DNA from: Prevotella sp. UBA2444 | GTDB lineage: Bacteria > Bacteroidota > Bacteroidia > Bacteroidales > Bacteroidaceae | NCBI GenBank assembly: GCA_002342665.1 | Contig: DDQK01000027.1 | Location: 1-52,339, forward strand | Reading direction: 5' to 3' | DNA length: 52,339 bases | In this document: positions 7,535 to 15,866 of the stretch, piece after piece | Numbering within the stretch: position 1 is the first letter of the stretch | Layout of the letters: every line of letters starts with the position of its first letter | Notes under the pieces: model-generated | Seen by the model: the letters and a program-made list of their open reading frames with translations, nothing else | What the model was told of the DNA's origin: nothing | Database searches by the model: none | Made by a program: the position numbers and the translations under genes

Positions 7535-8889
7535 AGTCCCTTGAGGTAGGCATCCACCTTCCGGGCCGTCTGAAGACCGCTGGCCATGGCGCGCACCACC
7601 AGTGAGGCACCATTGGCAGCATCGCCACAGACAAAGACATTAGCGGGATACTTCGGATGCTCTGGCTTCAGGAATCCCATTGCGAGAAGGACAAGTTCGG
7701 TCTTGATGATTTCGGGCTTGCCCTTCTCTGTCATGATGGGCCTGCCTCCATCCGGATTGGGTATCCAGTCGATTTCCTGCACCTTCACGCCTGTCAGTTT
7801 GCCGTCTTTTCCCAAGAACTCAAGGGTATTGATATTCCAGCGGCGCGTACATCCTTCCTCGTGACTTGAGGTTGTCTTCAGCGTACGGGGGAAATTGGGC
7901 CACGGGTTCTGAGGATCCACAGGGCCTTCCACGGGCTTGGGCATGATCTCTATCTGTGTCACGCTCTTACATCCCTGGCGATGGGCTGTTCCGATGCAGT
8001 CGGAGCCTGTGTCTCCACCACCGATGACGAGTACGTCCTTACCTTTGGCCGTTACTCGTTCCTCCTTTGAGAATTCCATGCCTGCCAGGACACGGTTCTG
8101 CTGGGACAAAAGATCGAGAGCCAGATGAACACCCTTCAGCTCCCTGCCGGGGATATTCAGGTCGCGAGCCGTGGGAGTGCCGGTGGCGATGACGATGGCA
8201 GCATACTGCTCTTCAGACTGCGCAAGTAGTGCAGAACACTCGACGGCTTCCCCATAGCGGAACTCTATTCCCTCTGCCTCAAGCAGACTGATGCGACGGT
8301 CAATGACGGCCTTGTTGAGTTTGAAGTTCGGTATGCCGTAGCGAAGGAGACCACCGGCAGCCTCATTCTTTTCAAAGACGGTAACCTGGTAGCCCATTTG
8401 GTTGAGTGCAGTAGCAGCAGCGAGACCAGCAGGACCAGAACCTACGACAGCCACCTTCTTGCCGTTTCGCTGAGGGACACACGGTTGGATAAATCCCTCC
8501 CTGAAGGCTCCCTCGACGATGGCACACTCATCCTCACGGTTGGTGGTGGGCTCATGATTGAAGAGATTGAGCACGCATGCCTTTTCACAGAGTGCCGGAC
8601 AGATACGCCCCGTAAATTCCGGGAAAGGGTTTGTCGACGTGAGCAAACGATAGGCTTGTTCCCATTCTCCTTTATACAGTGCATCATTCCATTCGGGTGC
8701 CTTATTGCCCAGCGGACAGGCCCAATGACAGAATGGCACACCACAGTCCATGCAGCGCGAGGCCTGCTCGCGGCGCTGGTGCGAGTTGAGCGTCTGCTCC
8801 ACCTCGCCAAAATCGTGTATACGGTCATGTATCGAACGATAACCGGCCTCCTGACGGCCGATATTTAAAAATGCTTTCGGTTTTCCCAT
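7531..8889 (-). CDS. gltD: Glutamate synthase (NADPH) small subunit
   Basis: 452 residues. Near the N-terminus lie two cysteine clusters (CMDCGVPFCHWAC and CPALCEKAC) for [4Fe-4S] centres. Then come the FAD dinucleotide fold (VVGSGPAGLAAA, ~residue 148) and the NAD(P)H fold (VIGGGDTGSDC, ~residue 288). It passes electrons from NAD(P)H to the large subunit for the glutamine + 2-oxoglutarate to 2 glutamate reaction. Cotranscribed with gltB, 23 nt downstream of it. The spacer contains two heptamers (ATTGAAC). Confidence 0.95.
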   Translation of the reverse strand: MGKPKAFLNIGRQEAGYRSIHDRIHDFGEVEQTLNSHQRREQASRCMDCGVPFCHWACPLGNKAPEWNDALYKGEWEQAYRLLTSTNPFPEFTGRICPALCEKACVLNLFNHEPTTNREDECAIVEGAFREGFIQPCVPQRNGKKVAVVGSGPAGLAAATALNQMGYQVTVFEKNEAAGGLLRYGIPNFKLNKAVIDRRISLLEAEGIEFRYGEAVECSALLAQSEEQYAAIVIATGTPTARDLNIPGRELKGVHLALDLLSQQNRVLAGMEFSKEERVTAKGKDVLVIGGGDTGSDCIGTAHRQGCKSVTQIEIMPKPVEGPVDPQNPWPNFPRTLKTTSSHEEGCTRRWNINTLEFLGKDGKLTGVKVQEIDWIPNPDGGRPIMTEKGKPEIIKTELVLLAMGFLKPEHPKYPANVFVCGDAANGASLVVRAMASGLQTARKVDAYLKGL

Positions 8890-8897
8890 CTTTATCT

Positions 8898-8911
8898 ATT
8901 GAACATTGAAC
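8898..8911. repeat. Two ATTGAAC heptamers at the gltB-gltD junction
   Basis: ATTGAAC twice in a row just after the gltB stop on the minus strand. They are of the same heptamer family as the long array at 24061-24144. Confidence 0.8.
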
Positions 8912-8912
8912 A

Positions 8913-11900
8913 TTAATAATCGCGCTGTATGTCAGCTATCTTCTCATGCAGTTTCTTCATCTGCTCTTCCTGCAGGACACGTTTGTACTCGATTGGTACC
9001 ACCTGAATGAAATCCTCCACATAGCGGTTCCAGTCGTCGAGCATCGTTCTGGCCAGCTTCGAACCGGTATAGTAATAGTGCTGACGGATCAGTTCGTGGA
9101 GTTCCTTCCTACCGACACTGTCCTCTACCAAATTGATCTCCACCATGTCCATATTACAGAAGTAGTCGAAGTTATGCTGCTTATCCCATACATAAGCCAC
9201 ACCTCCCGACATACCTGCGGCGAAATTGCGGCCCGTCTCACCGAGCACCACCACACGGCCTCCTGTCATATACTCGCAACAGTGGTCGCCAGCTCCCTCG
9301 ATAACAGCGATGGCTCCAGAGTTTCTCACACCGAATCGCTCACCCACCTTACCGTTGATGTAGAGCTCACCGCTCGTGGCACCATAGAGTCCGGTATTAC
9401 CTGCGATGATATTATCTTCTGCGGCAAAGTTGACCCGTGTGGGTGGCAGGATGGCGATACGGCCTCCGGAGAGTCCCTTGGCGAAGTAATCGTTCGTCTC
9501 ACCTTCCAACTTGAAGTTCACACCATGCACGAGGAATGCTCCGAACGACTGCCCTGCCGAGCCTTTGAACTTCACATTGACGGTATCTTCGGGCAATCCT
9601 GCCAAACCATATTGCTTGGCGATGGCTCCGGAGAGCATGGCCCCCACGGCACGGTCTGTATTCTTGATGGCATAGTCCAGACTGACGGTGGATGGATACT
9701 GCATATCTCCGGCAACGGGGAGGGATACGGCAGCCAACATCTGCTCGTCAATAACGGTACCCTGCATGCCAAGCGGCACACTCGGCTTACGGATATCCCC
9801 TGTGAAGCGGAGGCATCCTTCTTCCTTGAAAAGCAGTCTGCTGAAGTCGAGCTGCCGGACAGCACTGTCTTCACTCCGCTCCTCAATGAGATCAGTACGC
9901 CCGACGATATCGGCCAGCTTCTCAAATCCCATCTCTGCCAGATATTCTCTCACTTCCTGAGCCAGGAAAGTGAAATAGTTGACCAGGTACTCATAGCGTC
10001 CGATAAAATGTTTGCGTAACTCCGGATTCTGTGTAGCCACACCCATCGGACAGGTATTCAAGTTGCATTTACGCATCATCACACACCCCAGGACAATCAG
10101 GGCTGCCGTGCCGAAGCCAAATTCCTCTGCACCCATCAGGGCCATCAGCACAATGTCGCGTCCGGTCTTGATCTGTCCGTCCACCTGAAGTCGGACACCA
10201 CTCCGCAACCCGTTCCTGACGAGAGTCTGCTGCGTCTCACTCAGTCCTATCTCAGGCGATATGCCTGCAAATCGCATCGATGAAGCAGGCGATGCACCAG
10301 TACCGCCCTCCGCACCACTGATGATAATCAGGTCGGCCTTGGCCTTGGCAACACCGGCAGCGATGGTTCCCACGCCACTCTCTGCCACCAACTTGACGCT
10401 GATAGCGGCCTTCGGATTGACATTCTTCAGGTCGAAGATCAATTGTGCCAGGTCTTCTATCGAATAGATATCATGGTGGGGAGGTGGAGAAATCAGCGAG
10501 ATACCAGGAATGCTGTGACGCGTCTTGGCAATCACCTCGTCGACCTTGAATCCCGGCAACTGGCCGCCCTCTCCAGGCTTGGCTCCCTGCGCCACCTTGA
10601 TCTGTATCTCCTCGGCATTCACCAGATACTCTGTGGTGACACCAAAGCGGCCGCTGGCCACCTGTTTCGTCTTACTTGAGAGAGAGATGCCGTCGATGGC
10701 GGAGTGAAAACGTTCTGAGTCTTCGCCACCCTCACCCGTATTACTGCGAGTACCGAGTTTATTCATGGCCAGGCAGATGGCTTCGTGCGCCTCTTTCGAC
10801 AACGCTCCGAAAGACATGGCTCCAGCCACGAAATGCTTGACGATACTCTCCACAGGCTCCACTTTCGACACATCTATCGGATGCTTCTTGAAGCCGAGGA
10901 AATCACGGATGAAGATCGGATGCTCCTTCTGATCGACGAGCCGGCTGAACTCCTTGAACTTGTCATAGTTCCCGGTTCGCGTAGCCAACTGCAGCATCGC
11001 TATCGTCTCAGGATTCCAGGCATGACGGATTCCGTCCTTACGCCAGTGGAACTGACCTTGGTTCGGCAGGAAGTCGGCAGCAGAATCGGCATGAGCATAG
11101 GCCGCAGCATGGAATGCGACGGCATCACGGGCTATCTTGTCAAGTCCGATACCACCGATAGTGCTCACCTCCGTACCGAAATAGGTCTTCAGCAGGCCCT
11201 CGCTCAGGCCGATGCTCTCGAAGATCTTTGCTCCACGATAGCTGCGGATGGTCGAGATACCCATCTTCGCCATGATCTTGAGCAGACCTTTCTTCACGGC
11301 CTTGATATAGTTGGCTTCCGCCGTGGCATAGTCCTCCTGTATCTGATGCCGTTTCACCAAATCGTCGAGAATGGCAAACGTCATGTAGGGGCACAAGGCA
11401 GATGCACCGTAGCCCAAGAGCAGGGCAGCATGCATCGTCTCACGGATTTCTCCCGACTCAACGATGAGTGCCGTCTGCACACGCTTGCCCACGCTGATCA
11501 GGTAGTGATGCACGGCAGAGACGGCCAACAGACTGGGAATGGCCACATGCGACGCATCGACGTCGCGGTCTGTCAGGATGATGTAGTTGTATCCCTCGTC
11601 AACCGACTTTTCTGTCTGGTGACAAAGGGCGTCGAGGGCGTCTCTCAGACCGTCGCCCCCCTTCTTTCCATCAAAGAGTATCGGCAGTTTGATGGTGTTG
11701 AAGCCCTTATACCGGATATTACAGAGGATGTCCAGTTGCGTGTTGTTCAGTATCGGATGCGGCAAGCGCACCATCTTACAGTTCGTCTCGTCGGGATTCA
11801 AGATGCCAGTGCCGACACGTCCTATATACTCCGTCAGACTCATCACCAACTCCTCACGGATGGAGTCGATGGCCGGATTGGTCACCTGTGCAAACTGCTG

Positions 11901-13448
11901 ACGGAAATAGTTGAAGAATATCTGCGGCTTCTCGGAGAGAACGGCCAGTGGCGTGTCGTTGCCCATCGAGGCTGTCGGTTCCTGTCCGTTGACGGCCATC
12001 GGGGCTATCGTCGACATGATATCCTCTGCACCATAGCCGAACATCTTCTCTTTCTGCAACAGATGCTCCACGGCATTCTCCACATGACGTCCCGACTTCA
12101 GTTTCTCCAGTTGGATGCGGTTGGTGGAGAGCCACTGCCGATATGGATGCTCTGCTGCCAACTGCTGCTTGATTTCGCCATTATAGTAGATCTTTCCTTC
12201 CTGAGTGTCTATCAGCAGAATCTTACCCGGCTGCAGACGGCCCTTCTCGGCTATCTCCGTCGGCTCGAAATCCATCACACCTACCTCGGAGGCCACTACC
12301 ATGGTGTCGTTTTTCGTAATGGTATAGCGTGCCGGGCGCAGACCATTCCTGTCGAGCATGCCACCGGCAAAGCGCCCGTCGGAGAACAACAGTGCTGCCG
12401 GGCCGTCCCAGGGTTCCATCAGGATGGAGTGGTATTCGTAGAAGGCCTTCAGGTCTTCCGAGATGGGGTTCTTGTCGTTGAAACTCTCAGGCACCAGTAC
12501 ACTCATGGCGTGAGGCAGCGACAATCCCGACATCATCAGGAACTCCAGCACATTGTCGAGTGAGGCAGAGTCCGACATCCCCGGCTGCACAATCGGGGCG
12601 ATGTCAGAGGGGAGAGGTGAGTGGTGAGAGGTAAGAGCCGTACTCTCCCCTCTTAAAAGCACACTCTCCCTGGCTTGCATCCAGCCACGGTTACCACGAA
12701 TGGTGTTTATCTCACCGTTGTGTGCCAACAGACGGAAGGGCTGTGCCAACGACCACGTTGGGAATGTGTTTGTGCTGAAACGTGAGTGAACCAATGCCAG
12801 GCCACTCGTAAAATAGGGATTTGTCAGGTCGGGGTAATACTGTCGCACTTGCATCGACGAGAGCATTCCCTTATAGACTATATTTGTGTTGCTCAGCGAA
12901 CAGATATAAAAGTCCTTATGGTCTATCCTCCGTTCTATCTTCTTTCTTATAATATATAAGGTTCGGGAGAAGGTGTCTACCTTGTCATCGCTGACACCCG
13001 TAACAAACACCTGCTTGATGTCCGGCTCCGTACTCAGGGCCGACTCTCCGAGGCACTCCGGATTCGTCGGCACCGTACGGAGATGCATCAGCTGCAGGCC
13101 TTCGCGCTCTATCTCCTCAATCATGACACTCAGGATGCGTTGCTGGGCGTCTTTCTCTTTCGGCAGGAACACCAGACCTGTGCCATATTTTCCTTTCTCC
13201 GGAACAGGGATGCCCTGCAACAGTATAAACTCGTGGGGTATCTGCAGCATGATACCGGCACCGTCGCCGTCCTTACCAATCTCCGCGCCACGGTGCCGCA
13301 TGTTCTCCAGCACCCGTAACGCATTGTCTACCAGTTCGTGACTCTTATTGCCATGAATATTCACCACCATACCTACACCACATGCGTCGTGTTCGTACTC
13401 ATTCTGATAGAGCCCCTTCTTGGTTGTCGTTAGTTTACTTTTTGTCAT
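8913..13448 (-). CDS. gltB: Glutamate synthase large subunit
   Basis: 1511 residues, full length. A 22-residue propeptide precedes the class II glutaminase nucleophile Cys23 (HDACGVG). The central and FMN-binding domains follow. The [3Fe-4S] ligands are in CVMMRKCNLNTC (Cx5Cx4C, ~residue 1140), and the GXGXG-type C-terminal beta-helix domain ends the protein. With GltD it makes glutamate from glutamine and 2-oxoglutarate, the second half of the GS/GOGAT cycle. A repeat-derived segment (about residues 262-282, LLRGESTALTSHHSPLP) lies in a normally variable loop of the glutaminase domain. Divergent from dapF. Confidence 0.95.
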   Translation of the reverse strand: MTKSKLTTTKKGLYQNEYEHDACGVGMVVNIHGNKSHELVDNALRVLENMRHRGAEIGKDGDGAGIMLQIPHEFILLQGIPVPEKGKYGTGLVFLPKEKDAQQRILSVMIEEIEREGLQLMHLRTVPTNPECLGESALSTEPDIKQVFVTGVSDDKVDTFSRTLYIIRKKIERRIDHKDFYICSLSNTNIVYKGMLSSMQVRQYYPDLTNPYFTSGLALVHSRFSTNTFPTWSLAQPFRLLAHNGEINTIRGNRGWMQARESVLLRGESTALTSHHSPLPSDIAPIVQPGMSDSASLDNVLEFLMMSGLSLPHAMSVLVPESFNDKNPISEDLKAFYEYHSILMEPWDGPAALLFSDGRFAGGMLDRNGLRPARYTITKNDTMVVASEVGVMDFEPTEIAEKGRLQPGKILLIDTQEGKIYYNGEIKQQLAAEHPYRQWLSTNRIQLEKLKSGRHVENAVEHLLQKEKMFGYGAEDIMSTIAPMAVNGQEPTASMGNDTPLAVLSEKPQIFFNYFRQQFAQVTNPAIDSIREELVMSLTEYIGRVGTGILNPDETNCKMVRLPHPILNNTQLDILCNIRYKGFNTIKLPILFDGKKGGDGLRDALDALCHQTEKSVDEGYNYIILTDRDVDASHVAIPSLLAVSAVHHYLISVGKRVQTALIVESGEIRETMHAALLLGYGASALCPYMTFAILDDLVKRHQIQEDYATAEANYIKAVKKGLLKIMAKMGISTIRSYRGAKIFESIGLSEGLLKTYFGTEVSTIGGIGLDKIARDAVAFHAAAYAHADSAADFLPNQGQFHWRKDGIRHAWNPETIAMLQLATRTGNYDKFKEFSRLVDQKEHPIFIRDFLGFKKHPIDVSKVEPVESIVKHFVAGAMSFGALSKEAHEAICLAMNKLGTRSNTGEGGEDSERFHSAIDGISLSSKTKQVASGRFGVTTEYLVNAEEIQIKVAQGAKPGEGGQLPGFKVDEVIAKTRHSIPGISLISPPPHHDIYSIEDLAQLIFDLKNVNPKAAISVKLVAESGVGTIAAGVAKAKADLIIISGAEGGTGASPASSMRFAGISPEIGLSETQQTLVRNGLRSGVRLQVDGQIKTGRDIVLMALMGAEEFGFGTAALIVLGCVMMRKCNLNTCPMGVATQNPELRKHFIGRYEYLVNYFTFLAQEVREYLAEMGFEKLADIVGRTDLIEERSEDSAVRQLDFSRLLFKEEGCLRFTGDIRKPSVPLGMQGTVIDEQMLAAVSLPVAGDMQYPSTVSLDYAIKNTDRAVGAMLSGAIAKQYGLAGLPEDTVNVKFKGSAGQSFGAFLVHGVNFKLEGETNDYFAKGLSGGRIAILPPTRVNFAAEDNIIAGNTGLYGATSGELYINGKVGERFGVRNSGAIAVIEGAGDHCCEYMTGGRVVVLGETGRNFAAGMSGGVAYVWDKQHNFDYFCNMDMVEINLVEDSVGRKELHELIRQHYYYTGSKLARTMLDDWNRYVEDFIQVVPIEYKRVLQEEQMKKLHEKIADIQRDY
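12606..12653. repeat. Heptamer/palindrome insertion inside gltB
   Basis: Heptamer-like units (GAGAGGT, GAGTGGT, GAGAGGT) lie within an inverted repeat whose arms are AGAGGGGAGA (12606-12615) and TCTCCCCTCT (12644-12653). The reading frame stays open through it. Confidence 0.65.
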
Positions 13449-13479
13449 ATTATCCTTACTTTAAGTTTCATTTTGCGTG

Positions 13480-13487
13480 CAAAATTA
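13480..13487 (-). promoter_or_regulatory. Promoter -7 box of gltBD
   Basis: TAATTTTG on the minus strand, 31 nt upstream of the gltB ATG, in the 296-bp divergent gap shared with dapF. The remainder of the gap is AT-rich, without a gene. Confidence 0.55.
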
Positions 13488-13687
13488 CAGCTTTTCATGA
13501 CATTATGCCACTATTTCCAACTTCTTTCTATCAACTCCGTTTTGCAAGATTATCATTAGACAGGAATTTGGTTGAAATAGATTCAAATTGTAAGTTTTAC
13601 GGCATATTTTACTTTCAATTTATAAGTAAAAGCGAAAATAAATGAAGAAAAAGTCCAGCACGCTTACGATATCTTGACAAAATGCCG

Positions 13688-13695
13688 TACCTTTG
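13688..13695 (+). promoter_or_regulatory. Promoter -7 box of dapF-dapL-glnN
   Basis: TACCTTTG on the plus strand, 49 nt before the dapF ATG. Short gaps of 48 and 28 nt downstream suggest that it serves all three genes. Confidence 0.55.
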
Positions 13696-13744
13696 CACCG
13701 TGAATCAGACAGATAATCAGCAATAGCGATAAAAACGAAGCAAT

Positions 13745-14560
13745 ATGACAACAACAGTACGTTTCACCAAGATGCATGGGGCAGGCAACGACTACATTTA
13801 TGTAGACAATACCTTATTTAATATACCCGACCCCGCCAAGGCTGCCATCCTATGGAGTGACCGCCACAAGGGCATCGGAAGCGACGGACTGGTACTGATC
13901 GGTTCATCCCCCGTACCCGAGGCCGACTTCTCCATGAGGATATTCAATGCCGACGGATCGGAGGCCATGATGTGCGGCAATGCTTCGCGTTGTATCGGGA
14001 AATACCTTTTTGAAAGAGGAATAACAACACAGACACAAATAAGATTACTCACCCTGTCGGGGGTCAAGACCCTCGAACTGCACGTGAACTCCCCTAAGCA
14101 TGTCAACAGCGTCACTGTCGACATGGGCGAGCCCCTGTTCGACGTTCCGCAGCAGTTCCTGCCCAACCGCGGCCTCAGCCAGGGCACTTTCGTATCGATG
14201 GGCAATCCCCACTACGTCATTTTCACCGACAATGTCAATCTGGTAGAACAAAAGGGCTCCACACTTGAAAACCATCCCGCTTTCCCACAACGGTGCAATA
14301 TCGAGTTTGCACAGATATTACCCGACGGCAGCATCCGCACCCGGGTATGGGAACGAGGCAGCGGTATCACCATGGCTTGCGGCACGGGAGCCTGTGCAAC
14401 AGCCGTTGCCGCCTGTCTGACGGGGCGCGCCTCACGGAAGAGCAGCATCATCATGGACGGGGGAACACTCGACATCGAATGGCGAGAAGCCGACGGTCAT
14501 GTCTACATGACGGGGCCAGCCTCATTCGCCTTCGACGGTGAGGCAACACTACCGGATTGA
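13745..14560 (+). CDS. dapF: Diaminopimelate epimerase
   Basis: 271 residues, normal length. It interconverts LL- and meso-diaminopimelate, the penultimate step of lysine synthesis and the source of the peptidoglycan cross-link residue. The two catalytic cysteines are visible in MMCGNASRC and [11 protein letters not shown], in the two halves of the epimerase fold. The N-terminal [14 protein letters not shown] is the family signature. It starts the plus-strand operon with dapL and glnN, which puts two consecutive steps of the aminotransferase route of DAP synthesis together. Confidence 0.95.
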   Translation: MTTTVRFTKMHGAGNDYIYVDNTLFNIPDPAKAAILWSDRHKGIGSDGLVLIGSSPVPEADFSMRIFNADGSEAMMCGNASRCIGKYLFERGITTQTQIRLLTLSGVKTLELHVNSPKHVNSVTVDMGEPLFDVPQQFLPNRGLSQGTFVSMGNPHYVIFTDNVNLVEQKGSTLENHPAFPQRCNIEFAQILPDGSIRTRVWERGSGITMACGTGACATAVAACLTGRASRKSSIIMDGGTLDIEWREADGHVYMTGPASFAFDGEATLPD

Positions 14561-14608
14561 AAAGGAAAAGAGCAAACTTCAATAACCAACATAAATAACA
14601 TAGAATAT

Positions 14609-15838
14609 ATGGCACTGGTAAACGACCACTTCCTCAAACTGCCGAACAACTATCTGTTCGCCGATATCGCCAAGAAGGTGAATGCCTTCAAGGCGACACA
14701 TCCCAAGAGCGATGTCATCTCCCTGGGCATCGGCGATGTCACCCAGCCACTGGCTCCGGCCGTCATTGAGGCCATCCACAAAGCAGCCGACGAACTGGGC
14801 TCTGCTGAGACATTCAGAGGCTACGGCCCCGAACAAGGCTACGACTTCCTGCGGGAAGCTATCCTCAAGCACGACTTCCTGCCGCGGGGCATCCATCTCG
14901 ACATCAACGAGGTGTTTATCAACGACGGAGCTAAGTCGGACACGGGCAATATCCAGGAACTGATCCGTTGGGACAACTCCATCGGCGTGACAGACCCCAT
15001 CTATCCCGTCTATATCGACTCCAACGTGATGATAGGACGCGCAGGTATCCAGGAGGACGGACGCTGGTCGAATGTCACCTACATGCCCTGCACGGCAGAG
15101 AACGGATTCATTCCTGAACTGCCCGATCATCGTGTAGACGTCATCTACCTCTGCTACCCCAACAACCCTACGGGAACAGTCATCTCGAAACAGGAACTGC
15201 GCAAGTGGGTGAACTACGCCCTGAAGAACGATGCGCTCATCTTCTATGATGCCGCCTACGAGGCTTACATCCAGGACAGTGCCATCCCCCACTCCATCTA
15301 CGAGATCAAGGGTGCCCGCAAGTGTGCCATCGAGTTCCACAGCTACTCCAAGACGGCCGGCTTTACCGGTGTGCGCTGTGGCTACACGATTGTACCGAAA
15401 GACCTGACCGCAGCCACCCTGACGGGAGAGCGCATCCCCCTGAACCCGCTGTGGAACAGGAGACAGTCCACTAAGTTCAACGGTACCAGCTATATCTCGC
15501 AGCGTGCTGCCGAGGCCATCTACACCCCGGAAGGCAAACAGCAAGTCAGGGAGACCATCGCCTATTACATGAAGAATGCCCACCACATGTTGTCAACGCT
15601 GCAGAGTTACGGCTTTGAATGCTACGGTGGCAAGAATGCGCCCTATATCTGGATGCGCACCCCCGAGACCTCCGGTTCGTGGCAGTTCTTCGAGGAGATG
15701 CTCTATGGAGCCCACGTGGTCTGTACCCCCGGCGTTGGCTTCGGCCCCTCTGGCGAGGGCTATGTGCGCTTCACCGCCTTCAGTTCACACGAAGCAACTG
15801 ACGAAGCTCTGGAAAGAATCAGGAAATGGATCAAATAA
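14609..15838 (+). CDS. dapL: LL-diaminopimelate aminotransferase
   Basis: 409 residues, a fold-type I PLP enzyme. It converts tetrahydrodipicolinate and glutamate directly to LL-diaminopimelate, bypassing the acyl-blocked steps. The PLP lysine is in SYSKTAGFTGVRCGY; CYPNNPTGT and FYDAAYEAYI are further family motifs, and the N-terminal VNDHFLKLPNNYLFADI is typical of DapL. Its product is the DapF substrate, and glutamate is its amino donor, which fits its placement next to GS and GOGAT genes. Confidence 0.95.
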   Translation: MALVNDHFLKLPNNYLFADIAKKVNAFKATHPKSDVISLGIGDVTQPLAPAVIEAIHKAADELGSAETFRGYGPEQGYDFLREAILKHDFLPRGIHLDINEVFINDGAKSDTGNIQELIRWDNSIGVTDPIYPVYIDSNVMIGRAGIQEDGRWSNVTYMPCTAENGFIPELPDHRVDVIYLCYPNNPTGTVISKQELRKWVNYALKNDALIFYDAAYEAYIQDSAIPHSIYEIKGARKCAIEFHSYSKTAGFTGVRCGYTIVPKDLTAATLTGERIPLNPLWNRRQSTKFNGTSYISQRAAEAIYTPEGKQQVRETIAYYMKNAHHMLSTLQSYGFECYGGKNAPYIWMRTPETSGSWQFFEEMLYGAHVVCTPGVGFGPSGEGYVRFTAFSSHEATDEALERIRKWIK

Positions 15839-15866
15839 CAACACAAACACCAATATAATTAAGATT

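Noticed and set aside
10785..12563. 592-residue plus-strand ORF inside gltB
   Set aside because: Antisense frame of an intact GOGAT gene; His/Arg-rich composition typical of a shadow.
15576..15866. N-terminal extension of glutamine synthetase
   Set aside because: Lies wholly inside dapL in another frame; the ATG at 15867 gives the normal length.
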